A DNA stretch of 64,000 nt. Source: Nemertoderma westbladi. Lineage: Eukaryota > Xenacoelomorpha > Nemertodermatida > Nemertodermatidae. Position numbers and translations under genes: made by a program. Below, piece by piece: positions 55,901-64,000 of this stretch (positions are counted from its first letter, which is position 1; each line of letters starts with the position of its first letter). The stretch spans positions 1-64,000 of the forward strand of contig JAUCBJ010004375.1 of the NCBI GenBank assembly GCA_032718475.1, read 5' to 3'. The notes below the pieces were generated by a model. The model made no database searches, was not told the DNA's origin, and saw nothing but the letters and a program-made list of their open reading frames with translations.

Positions 55901-56091
55901 TCTTGTTGACTCATGTGCCAGTGGGTTCATTGACCGCTGAGAGGATACAAGAGCAAAGGATCGCAGCGACCACAGCGACGACCGCTGGAGCGCGAGGCTC
56001 GCGGAAAGAACCAGGAGGAGAGGTCCAAGACAAGCGTCAAGTCAAGGACGACCACTACCATTCGATACCTAAAGAGGTGAGGTCTCTATAG
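52957..56091 (+). CDS. BEL-A third ORF: DEDD 3'-5' exonuclease-like domain plus three CCHC zinc knuckles
   Basis: 1,044 residues. Residues about 376-595 read like a DEDD-family 3'-5' exonuclease: Exo I DxE in VMFYDNEGG (Asp383, Glu385), Exo II in KVGSGVQSDLESD (Asp481), VDTKLLLLWA (501-510), and an Exo III-like YWNICAPPRASLQYY (573-587). In the last, the Asp of the usual Y-A-x-x-D-A pattern is Cys577, so activity is uncertain. Three zinc knuckles of form C-x2-C-x4-H-x4-C follow at 788-801, 812-825 and 832-845. No signal peptide or transmembrane segment, so it is not an envelope protein. It sits where env lies in some LTR elements. A role in trimming or binding nucleic acid during replication is inference. 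Domain call is mine from motifs and needs a profile search. Confidence 0.6.
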   Translation: MNMYLRHEEPLPAVRDQFDGMHLYRRTRGEDQETPKVFSVYKLFYKCGECMNKQDVAIPDRLDEQHPEPILTRCPAHQFLRYNEGGYPMSNPMISIDFSGKRPPRPITPTVTTLDPYTEIKPCSTPSLIETAAAISLYRAYKDLEARREAARDSGTKPAGLELSSPWTAFTSPHRVRSLTPEHQDDIDALRQEERAVKAKELFENRIAEYNKTADRHQEETRRVTGFVPQVVSQPGPVYYSDGTEPAILVDHPESREAIRFLPMVRMADHWNVDCLREVLCAKFLRDVPMQITDYDTLDKIGAPGKESKLFGWLDKYIKVWVAVATFPDDEEVDQTWLRRKGSYTRYDDHKAIERMWTPSDEIQRQWRKTEESLQDWRVMFYDNEGGSHQECLTSKCIQIRAADGVTHVFMRVRADRERPEPIITTQYRKGKDPREQILEVCRRGGMHGAERIDARMLPKKVREAILNQDYVKVGSGVQSDLESDFNAMTDLEDRLPRPFVDTKLLLLWAQDIGIYREYPNSAKTGMGFIAHLLYNWDFKLKTQKKYEEAYGEYNTPPGAEFKSHFKRQALVYWNICAPPRASLQYYLVLESNTVTCLLADIVARVLKRHPLVFGGDQYVRSKGGIQSDVMKRFLTPFFNQSLENTSMVRRGLAIFEGVYRQNIGDLGDRPSMEYPTPEALEKWFGNQTRGFGTPFHSEADRPVKEGWPETLVEVFGVDLPVEKTYPKRTREEILEIEDKGEDVYFVPDRQPLTGEDDIGLDIGKEGSAKPIGDLIYERAWFPQARRCKLCGSTRHNLKSCDAVIEAAHKVCRWCNETDHSFHTCTVFISQCGYCGVKGHRSARCQLRDDSFQNHSANLLREMLDKWEGVADYHIQAQMRWLPFKAGYGFWAVDPSHVAYEPYLQSLPQYQELILTAQDLPQNTGVIVVREYFRQLNMDNKYTWNFVAICDRITKGVFTETRKVVRARGDWRMAAIQYRNEFLLTHVPVGSLTAERIQEQRIAATTATTAGARGSRKEPGGEVQDKRQVKDDHYHSIPKEVRSL

Positions 56092-56902
56092 GGGTGTCGA
56101 AAACAGGCGGCGGCGGACTCGTGAGGGTCTGGGGGCACGTTAAATTTGGTATATAGTGCAAGGGAGTCACTGAAGGCCCTCGTGTCTGACGAACCATGAA
56201 TTGCCATGGTGCCGTGGTTCCGTCTAGTCGGCATGTTGCCGTACTGCCAGTCCTGTACACAGTAGGGGTGGTGGCATGGCGTGATTTGTGGTTCATGTGG
56301 TGTGAACTGTGATTTGTATCTGGGCGATCAGTGGCAGTTTGCTTGGGGCTTGGATGGGTTCCTTTGGCCATCAGCTGTTCCGTTTTTTTGATACTATATG
56401 TTATTGTCTCCATGTTCAGCTGATTGGTCTTTGGGATTTGTTTGGGTCTTTGAGCTTTCTGTTGCTGTGGGTACGTGAGTACACGTGATTGTGTGTATGG
56501 CCACTGCGAGTGAGTGTGGGAAACCTTGCCAGTTGGTCCAGACGCTGCTGGTATTAGTAGGACCATACTTTACTGCGCCCCAGCATGCTTTGTACACACA
56601 AGTTATTTTACCCTGACGGTAAAATAAAGTACTCTCGACTCTTTTCAAGTTCTAGTCGATACAACTAGTCCCTCCTGATTTTGACACCGATTTTGTCTTT
56701 ACCGATTATGTCCTCTGTGTGTGCATGGTATGTGTCCAATTTGTGTACTTGATTTGTGAACATCTGTTGAGTACACGTGTACAGTGACTGGTAAGTGGTT
56801 ACTTGTTCTTAGCTTTTGAGCAAGACAGTATTGTTTTTTCAATACTGCCGGCGAGGCAGGTGAAAACGAGTCAAAATTCCATGTTGGGTAGCGCAAGCCC
56901 GC
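56092..56902 (+). other. BEL-A spacer after the third ORF
   Basis: No convincing ORF. Contains a perfect stem-loop CAGTATTG-TTTTTT-CAATACTG (56826-56847) and an AATAAA at about 56622 following a small inverted repeat (ttttacc...ggtaaaa). Confidence 0.5.
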
Positions 56903-57511
56903 TTGGGACAAGACCGTCGGTTAGGCCCAAGGGCGACCTTGGTGCTCGATCGCTATCGACTGGTCCACCTGCCGGTTGACTCTCTGAGTTGGCTCAATGT
57001 ACAGTCAGGCCACAGTAAGTTGACAGTAGCTGACCATCTGGCTACACGTTCGACGAGCTGTGCCGGTGTGATCGGGGAATTGAAAATTGAACCCGGGAAG
57101 CATCGGGCCATCCCCCGGCCCGGTCTGATAATAACATCAGTCAGACTGGCCCCAGGGGTGGTGGAAAGGTGTCCGCCTTGTGGGTGCGCCTCCGGGAGGA
57201 GCCCAGAAGGACACAAGCGTATAGAAGCGCAGCGGTTGCAGCGCAAGGCGCAGGGGGCGTCTGAGAAAGCGCGTGTGCAACTGCAGAAGGAAGAGTTGGC
57301 GGAAGCGACCACGGGAGCGCGACAATTGGGACGAGGCCGAGGGAGAAGTGCGAGCCGGGAGTCTGTCGGGGCTCAGGGAACGTCGTCGCCGGTTCCGGGG
57401 AGTGACGCCTCACGGACGCCGTCAACAGAGTCGACTAGAGGACGACTGGTGTATCTGAGCAGAGGGCGAAAGAGAGGAGCGAGCCCGAAGAACCCAGGAG
57501 CGGGTTGTTAA
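56903..57511 (+). CDS. BEL-A possible fourth ORF, basic, no ATG
   Basis: About 202 open codons, GC-richer than its surroundings, with no ATG anywhere in the frame, so it would need splicing or a non-AUG start. Contains CPPCGCASGRSPEGH (a CCxH cluster) then a Gln/Lys/Ala helix and an Arg/Gly/Ser-rich basic tail (GRGRGRSASRES, SRGRKRGASPK). This could be a nucleic-acid-binding C-terminal exon. BEL-B also ends its third-ORF region with a basic tail. No homology recognised; it may be a chance ORF. Confidence 0.35.
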   Translation: MGQDRRLGPRATLVLDRYRLVHLPVDSLSWLNVQSGHSKLTVADHLATRSTSCAGVIGELKIEPGKHRAIPRPGLIITSVRLAPGVVERCPPCGCASGRSPEGHKRIEAQRLQRKAQGASEKARVQLQKEELAEATTGARQLGRGRGRSASRESVGAQGTSSPVPGSDASRTPSTESTRGRLVYLSRGRKRGASPKNPGAGC

Positions 57512-58203
57512 TGCATCGTATCACAGGGCGACAGACTCTAGATATATACATCATCGTCGCTCTGATGTATATTGTAGCATTTTAGAAATATCCGACTAGA
57601 CTCATATACACTAGTTGCATAATTATTTGAATTTATATTATGAGAGAGGCGAAGGAAGTGATTGGGGAGACAAACTTGCGGGTTTGGCTTACTCCTTTCA
57701 CTTGTCCTAGCAATCATCAAACCAAGATGATTTGCGTTTTTTATAAGAAATTAAGTAAAGTCCGAAAATGAAAGAAATTATTACGTATTTTATATTTAAT
57801 TTGATTATCGGCCTTTAATGCAATTTAGTTAAAAATTTAGCCTCAAATACGTTTATATTTAGTTTATCTTGTTAATGTTGATCGTCAATTTGAGATGGGA
57901 AATGGGGGACATTGTCCTAGCCATGTTTCATTTCAATATGTAAATTGTCAATTTGTAAGTAAATAAAGGAAGTAATATTTTGTAATTTAATTTTGTATGT
58001 AGTAATCATTATGTAGAACGAACGAGAAACAGTATTTTGTAATTTTAATTTGTATGTAAATTCATTATGCAATATCTATGGCAATATTTGTAAATAGTAG
58101 AATTATTATGTTATTTAGATTGGTTGGAAGAAATTTATTTTGTTTTGTATACATCACCTTATACTCTTCTACGATTGGAGGGAAACATTGTATGATTTCC
58201 CTT
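57512..58203 (+). other. BEL-A 3' untranslated region
   Basis: AT-rich, with repeated gtaatttaatttgtatgtagtaat-type stretches around 57960-58090 and one palindrome copy (57670-57687). No gene. Confidence 0.6.
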
Positions 58204-58210
58204 GGAGCGG
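58204..58210 (+). promoter_or_regulatory. BEL-A polypurine tract
   Basis: CCCTTGGAGCGG directly before the 3' LTR TGTTACGG; GGAGCGG is shared with BEL-B and BEL-H. Confidence 0.75.
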
Positions 58211-60413
58211 TGTTACGGTATATGGCGCTGTATCCATATTATTAGTCATCATGCAGTATGCAATATTAGTCCGTTATGCAGTATGCAATATTAGTCCGTT
58301 ATACTGTATGTAATATTAGTCCGTTGTGCAGCATGATATTTTAGATAAGGCATAATAACGCAGTGGTATTTAGATAGGGAAATCAAAACACCCATATATT
58401 TGAATCCATCCATTTTGTATAGTATGTAGCCCTACCTACGTAATTTTGTATTAGGTTATATGTAGATAGTTCCAGGGTAAGTTTATTCGGACCCTGGATT
58501 CCGTGCTTGCTGATATTAGTTTTAGTAGGGCTAGCATATAGGGACGCTGTCCTGGCCATTCAGCAGCCAGAGACGTGAACCATTACCATATATGGTAATA
58601 ATTCGAGGAAGGGGAGCAAATAGGGCTACAATCCGGCCTCCTTATTGGACTAACTGCTTCCAGGTTGGTCTAGTGCTAGCACGGACTGGAGAGCCAATAA
58701 GAAAGCGATTGAGTCACCCTATTGCATCACCCCATCCGGATCACCTATAAATTGGCGGTGTGCCGGTAGAGCCTCACTCTTATCACATGACACCTAGCCT
58801 TAGCACCTGTCTTACTGTTTTTCTTGATACTTGTATTTTTCTGCAATTTGCTAATTTGATTAATTTCTTGGAATGATTTGCTAGTGCGATTACTCTTGCT
58901 TGTGTTTCTCAATTAATTCCTGTCGATTACTGCTAATTACAACTGAACTATGATTTCTACCTTTTGATTAATGGTTCTATGTGATTCTTTTCTGCGCAAT
59001 AATCCTAAGGGATTCCTGAGACTGTCAGACTTTGTGATTTGCATGCGCCGCTACGGTAGCTATTAGCATAATGGAGGGCTAAGGCGCCAGTGGGCGGTGG
59101 GCACATCGGGGGGTTGAGCGACTAAGGGAGAGCAGAGGATTCAAAGGCAGGCAACGCTGGCGGGGGTCAACGTTGCGGTCGGGCAACTTGCGTGCAACGG
59201 GCAGACCTATCGCCGGTACAGTAATTAGGGGGCTGATGATCCAGGTTTCGTCTCTATTTAGTATTAGGGGGCAGGAATCAGGTTAGTTAGGAGTCCCATA
59301 TGTACCCGGGAGAGGCCTGCACGTGTTACAGCGTATTAGAGCGTACAACGTTAAATGTAGAGTACGAATAGTGAGTCGCATAATTGTGGACTATACAGTA
59401 GTTAACTGCATAATTGCGAACTGTAATTTCTGACGCTGATTGGTGTGTTATTGAAGTGTGCCTATGATTATGAATGTTTAGGTAGGCGCCCCCCTTTTCT
59501 TTGATTGATTTCTATTTCTTAGTTACAATAATTGGTTACTGATTAGGTCAAAGTAATACGGCAAAATTAGGCTATTACTAGCGAAACTTGTTGCGTAATA
59601 AATTAGAATTACGTATTCTGGAACTCTTAGTAATTAGTACGCTGTTAAATATTTGTGACTGTAATTAATTAGTAAAAATTAAGAATTAGTACGCAGCATA
59701 GCGGAGAGTAGCTAAAGTAATAATTAGAGTACTGTAAACTATTCACGCTGAGCGGTTATTTGCATTAGCGGGCAATCAGCTAGATTGTACTATTCGGTAC
59801 GCACGATACGCTAGTAATTTGCTGGTCTAAAGCCAGCTGCAGGCGATTTTAGACCCGGAGTGATGTTATTTACGTAGGAACAGATACTGTACCGTTTTGA
59901 TATTTAAATATTCTCGCATTCACACATTACGTTAGGGAACCTCCAGTATTCGCGATTAGAAAGACGTAGGTAATAGCGTGCTTTAATAGTGATAAAATTA
60001 GGCGTAAGAATACTCTGAGTGCAAGGCCTCTCGCACTCGTCTTAAGTAAGCTTAGGGAGCCGACTCGGGTTTATTGTTTTGGTTATTCCCGCGTGGCTCA
60101 TAGATTCGAACAGTTAGCTCTCTATCGAGCGATCGGTAGAGAAAGGAACAAGCGATTTTGCAGGAGTTGTGTAAATTTAGTAAATATATTAGCGTACGGC
60201 AGATTAGCGCCATCTAACGGTAAGTAGCGGTTTTGTATTTAGCAACCCTTACAATTTAGTAATATCACGCTCCTGATCCCCTTTACTTAACAGTAGAGCA
60301 GTTTTGTGTCTTATTGGTTAGACGAGAACTTATTAGATTGGCAGAAGGATATCAACGGGTATTGGTCTGTTCAACAGTTCTGCTGTTAGTATAGAGGTCG
60401 CGGTTGTTTATCA
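58211..60413 (+). repeat. BEL-A 3' LTR
   Basis: 2,203 bp, same ends as the 5' LTR. Differences seen: aatcaaaaca/aatcgaaaca, ctaactgctt/ctagctgctt, acccgggaga/acccgtgaga, taacggtaag/taacgataag. Confidence 0.93.
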
Positions 60414-62275
60414 ACTGGTGTATCAATATTTGGTCGACTTTGACTATTCCTATTTGTATAACCCCATCCATTTTGGTATCTATCTTGGTCCCTGAAATTC
60501 TCTATTGATTGATCACAAATTACCGGTAAATTAATCCTCCCTCTGTTGGATAGCTGACCTGCATGCTGTGAATGGTAATCACAATCGGTTGGATGTTGTC
60601 TAACTCTACCTGCAGTAAGTTTAATTTCATTATGGTACTTACTTTCTCTTCGAGTTGCCTTCTCACCTCGGTTAGGAATTAATGAAATCCTTGGTTGGTG
60701 TGAACTTGAAAGCTCTAACTCACGTGGGTTTAATGTTCTGTCTTTCACTAAATATGGTGTGACTGAAATCACAGGCTCCGCTCTAACTGGTACAGGTATG
60801 ACGTCATTTTGCTCAAGACCTTCTTCATTCACTGCTGCTTGTGTTTCTGGATTAGGGGTACTCCATTCATCTCCTGGGAATCGCGCATTAAAAGCTGACA
60901 ATAAATGTAACCTACTTACAGGGTCATCCGGATCTTGAGCTGCATTGTGCTTCCGTACAGATGATGCTACACGATCAATTCTATCTAGAAGTGAGTTTGC
61001 TCGCCGTGTGCGAGCGATCGCTTCTAGGTTTTCCTGTTCTGCTTGTATGCGATGCTGTTCCTTCTCTAATAAATCCTGTTTCCGTTGAGCTTCAAGGGCT
61101 TCAACACGTTGCCGCTGTTCTGCTTCGATTTCATTCCGTCTAGCCTCGAGATTAGCTTGTTTTTCTGCTTCAATTCCAGCACGTTTTAACCTTTCGGCAT
61201 TGAGGTAAATGCGCTGTAATTTTAGAGCACGATCTCGCTCTAAGCGTTCCTGATTGATTCGCTCTGCTTCTGCTACTGCATCCGCGGTCGCCTTATATGC
61301 AACCTTCTCTCGATCCAACTTGGCGATTTCTAAATTCAGCATACGTAATTCAGCTTCTGCGGCTGCAGTTTGTGAACGTAAAACTTCATCTGCTGCAATC
61401 CTTTTTTGTTCTTCTCGTAATTGTCTTTGTTGTTCCACTAAATTCCTTGCAGCAATCCTTTGGGATTCGGTTATTGACACATTACTGTATACTCCACCTA
61501 CCTTCGAATGTGCCTGCTCCACATCATAGCCCAGCAACGAAATATCACGTGCTCCAATTCGTTGTGGAATTACATTTACACTGGCAGTGGTTGGTAATGG
61601 TAAACCAGGAAGTATAACTCCTTGTTCGAGTAAATATTGAGTGAGTTTGTCAATAAAATTCAGAGTTGCTTGTTCGATTTCATCTTCGTCATCCTTTGGA
61701 TCTACTTGGGAAGCTGATTCGTCGAGTAGTTGTAATCCTTTATCCACTCGAATTTTATGAAAATGTTCACCTAACCTAATTATATTAGCTCTAGATTCCT
61801 TCAGTTTTTCAAACAACTGTGTTAGAGTACGCCTTTCACCACGTTTTTTAGCTTCTACTACAAGGCTCTCCAGTTCGACAACATGCTTCCGTATTAGTTC
61901 GTTATAATTATCTTGAATTGTTACAAGAGTACATCGGTGTAGAGCTTGGCTTTCGTCTAGTAATAGCTGAGAAACTTGGTTGGTATATCGGGTTATACTT
62001 GCCATATGTCCTCCAGCACGCTTACTGATAGATGGGCCGTGTATTAAGTTACTTACCTCGCTGACAGCGTCAGGGATTTCATCGTTAATCATAGCTTCTG
62101 TCTGGTCTCGCACCGTAGCATCTGGGATACTTGAAACTGCAGGGTCGTCTACAGACTTACCTTGATCCGACATAACAATCGGGTCTGGCGGTGTAATATT
62201 TAATCTCTGACTTTGTTCGTCGGTAGTGTCATAATCATCCGTTGCGGGAGGTCCAGTATTTGGGGGTATACTCAT
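60414..62275 (-). pseudogene. BEL-H Gag N-terminal part
   Basis: Starts at ATG 62273-62275 (MSIPPNTGPPATDD) and runs open to the BEL-A insertion; the last codons of the apparent ORF (60386-60413) come from the BEL-A LTR. An acidic N-terminus is followed by a helical region (LFEKLKESRANIIRLGEHFHK, about 61750-61830) and a long coiled coil rich in Glu, Arg, Gln and Ala (about 60960-61460), similar in plan to the Gag N-termini of BEL-A and BEL-B. Its continuation is at 35184-40131. Confidence 0.85.
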
Positions 62276-63109
62276 AATTAATTTAATAAATGTCAATTAT
62301 GTCAATTTCAGTAATTAAATTATAAAGTTCAGTAAGTCGGTTGTCATAACCTTCAGGTCGGTGCTTTATCGAACAGTAACTAAATTAACCAGTTAATAGC
62401 ACTTTATAGTAATTATTAATATTAAAATAATTTCACAAAATTTACAAACTATAATAAATTTTGTGAATTAATTCGACACAAATTATCTTCTAGAACGGTA
62501 GTTCTAATCACAGATTTTCGTTAGCACAATAAAACAGCAAATATCAATAATATTACCAAACAAATTCGGTAAATTATTTGAAATATAAATATTTTATAAT
62601 TCGTGAACCTTCGGGCACTGGGAATGGATACACAATTTGATCAACGGATACCATAATGTCAAGTTAAATGTCAAATTAATATTTAAAAATATTGCAGCCG
62701 AAATATTTCTACATTGTCTCACAAATACAAAGGTGAAAACTGTACAACTAACCCCAAGAAGAGCAGTCCGTCCCTCCCGCGTACCAATCCGTGACGTCAT
62801 CCTTGAGAAACTTTCTCCCGTTGTGGATGCTCACCAATGTACCAAACTCGTGGATTTCAGCAATCCCAGATTCAATTGTAAATCTTGTCAGAGTACCTGC
62901 AAGTTGTACGTAGAATTAATCCGGTGCCCTAATTTATTTATACTTGTAATTCCTACTATTATTTTAATTTAATATTATCAAATATTTTAACTAACCAGAA
63001 ATATAAAATTGACTGGGCCGAAAAGGTACAAATAGTATTTTCTTAATAACGTTTGAACGTTACTAATATAAATTATCCTAGAAACAAATTGCAATTTATG
63101 AAAATTGAA
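62276..63109 (-). other. BEL-H 5' leader
   Basis: 834 bp, AT-rich. Small frames on either strand are not convincing. No standard primer binding site at the LTR edge (minus-strand sequence inside the LTR begins TTCAATTTTCATAAATTG). Confidence 0.6.
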
Positions 63110-64000
63110 TGTAAAACTATCTGCATAAGAATCCCCGACCAGGCAGATCTATATGTGAACTACTAATCAACGATTCCCGGGTCGAGATCTCCACAAAGAA
63201 TATAATTTACCGCTATAGCGGGTCCTTATCTGATCTACTAAACAGCCTCCCCAGACTGTATATTTTCTAGGATAATATATTGATAATTTCGAGTTCAATA
63301 AATATTTCAGGTTTTTATAAAAAACATTTCCCATATGAACAGCAATTGCTGAATATGTAACAGTAACAATAAATGGATAACAAATTCACGCCAAACTGTT
63401 TATCTAAATTTACATCAGACTTACCGTAATTCTAAAAATTGCAAATATCTCGGCAAGAATTGTCTAATTGTCCTTGTCAGCTAGGATACAGTGCCTAAAT
63501 TGTCCATAGCGCAAGTTAGTTGTATAGTGGCAAATAACTAATTTCCACCTAATATAGAATAATTCCTAACAGTCTGTCAGTCATGCACAGCAGAATATAT
63601 TCCAACATTCCAGAATATGACATTCCAGAACACAAAATTATGTATAAGTAAACAAATTAATTCTACACCACCCTGCACAGTAACCAAGGAACTCAACTGA
63701 TGCTGCCTGGAACCCAACAACCAATCAAATGTCGGCTCACGCATAGCAACCACGAATTGAGCTCCTATAATCTCTTGCCAAGGCTACGCTAAACTGAGGT
63801 ATAGAATTATTCACCTATAAATAACTATTGGCTTATTTTCTGCTGTTGCGTTGTGCGTGTTTTTTGCTTCGCTGTGCGGATTGTTCAATTTTCATACGGG
63901 TGTCCTAAATTTTGTAAGGCTGGTGAAATGTAAGACAGCTAAAGTTGATGACCTACACCTGACAAATGTTTCTCCCATTTACTCGTAATGATGCTCTAAC
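63110..64000 (-). repeat. BEL-H 5' LTR, cut by the window edge
   Basis: 891 bp matching 18183-19073 with two mismatches seen (ccagactg/ccagagtg, taatatat/taatctat). From the 1,768-bp partner it should end near 64877. Confidence 0.9.

Larger units (their letters stand above)
43824..57687 (+). repeat. Eight dispersed copies of an 18-bp palindrome in BEL-A
   Basis: CCAAACCCGCGGGTTTGG is a perfect palindrome at 53423-53440. Variants: 43824-43841 (decayed), 45332-45349, 47953-47970, 50232-50249, 52320-52337, 55017-55034, 57670-57687. They lie in gag, pol, third ORF and both non-coding spacers, in different reading frames. None was seen in the LTRs, BEL-B or BEL-H. Confidence 0.8.
40132..60413 (+). 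mobile_element. BEL-A: 20.3-kb BEL/Pao retrotransposon with an extra exonuclease/zinc-knuckle ORF
   Basis: LTRs 40132-42334 and 58211-60413, both 2,203 bp, with about four mismatches noticed. Target duplication actgg at 40127-40131 and 60414-60418. Plus strand, inserted in the gag of BEL-H. Internal order: 1.2-kb leader, gag-pol (43526-51899 with one frameshift), 0.7-kb spacer with a splice-acceptor-like site, third ORF (52651-56091 with one in-frame UGA), spacer, possible fourth ORF (56903-57511), polypurine tract. At 20 kb it is unusually long for BEL/Pao elements as I know them. Confidence 0.93.
18183..64000 (-). mobile_element. BEL-H: BEL/Pao retrotransposon split by two nested insertions, 5' end outside the window
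   Basis: Minus-strand element: 3' LTR 18183-19950, polypurine tract, pol end 21782-23243, [BEL-B 23244-35183], pol-gag 35184-40131, [BEL-A 40132-60413], gag start to 62275, leader, 5' LTR from 63110. The LTR segments that can be compared (18183-19073 and 63110-64000) show two mismatches by eye. Without the insertions at least 13.6 kb of this element lies here. It is inserted in the 35-bp satellite; the predicted 5-bp target duplication is ttaac. It is inactive: two insertions and an integrase nonsense codon. Confidence 0.9.

Noticed and set aside
52618-57511. Envelope gene in the env position of BEL-A
   Set aside because: No signal peptide, transmembrane helix or cysteine pattern of a glycoprotein; exonuclease-like motifs and zinc knuckles instead.
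60386-60413. C-terminal residues of the BEL-H Gag fragment
   Set aside because: They are read out of the BEL-A LTR.
1-64000. tRNA, rRNA or other standard RNA genes
   Set aside because: None could be recognised. The conserved attcgaac stretch in the LTRs resembles a tRNA B box but has no A box or cloverleaf.

Overview
The window looks like animal (metazoan) nuclear DNA, most likely from an invertebrate. It is AT-rich, has at least one spliced host gene, and is dominated by BEL/Pao LTR retrotransposons, a superfamily known only from animals. I cannot name the species. All alignments, counts and boundaries here were made by eye.

Host part. One host gene is supported: a polyamine-oxidase-like flavin amine oxidase on the minus strand, of which only the last two coding exons are here (9389-9769 and 2832-3041). 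The 6.3-kb intron between them starts with a minisatellite of about 24-bp units (8272-9391). Each unit carries the same 5' splice-donor core as the real donor. A solo LTR (3141-5162) and a broken LINE (5182-8261) later inserted into that minisatellite. The upstream intron holds an 8-kb array of a 35-bp satellite (10197-18182) and runs off the right edge of the window.

Transposon part. From 18183 to the right edge lies a nest of three BEL/Pao elements. BEL-H (minus strand, LTR 18183-19950 and LTR 63110 to beyond the window) sits in the satellite. BEL-B (minus, 23244-35183, two 1,234-bp LTRs with no difference seen, target duplication ctacc) inserted in the pol gene of BEL-H. BEL-A (plus, 40132-60413, 20.3 kb, two 2,203-bp LTRs, target duplication actgg) inserted in the gag region of BEL-H. 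All three share a polypurine tract ending GGAGCGG directly before the 3' LTR. BEL-H is broken by both insertions and by a nonsense codon in its integrase. BEL-B has Gag and protease but lost reverse transcriptase, RNase H and integrase. BEL-A is nearly complete, with one 4-bp duplication that shifts the frame inside the integrase.

The most unusual content is in BEL-A. Where an env gene might be, it has a third ORF (52651-56091) with a DEDD-type 3'-5' exonuclease-like domain and three CCHC zinc knuckles, interrupted once by an in-frame UGA in the leaky context UGA-CUA. BEL-A also carries eight dispersed copies of a near-perfect 18-bp palindrome whose substitutions mostly keep pairing, and a strong sense-strand excess of GTAAGT (5' splice-site-like) in gag-pol. 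BEL-B keeps a decayed relative of the zinc-knuckle part of the third ORF, so this module belongs to more than one lineage here.
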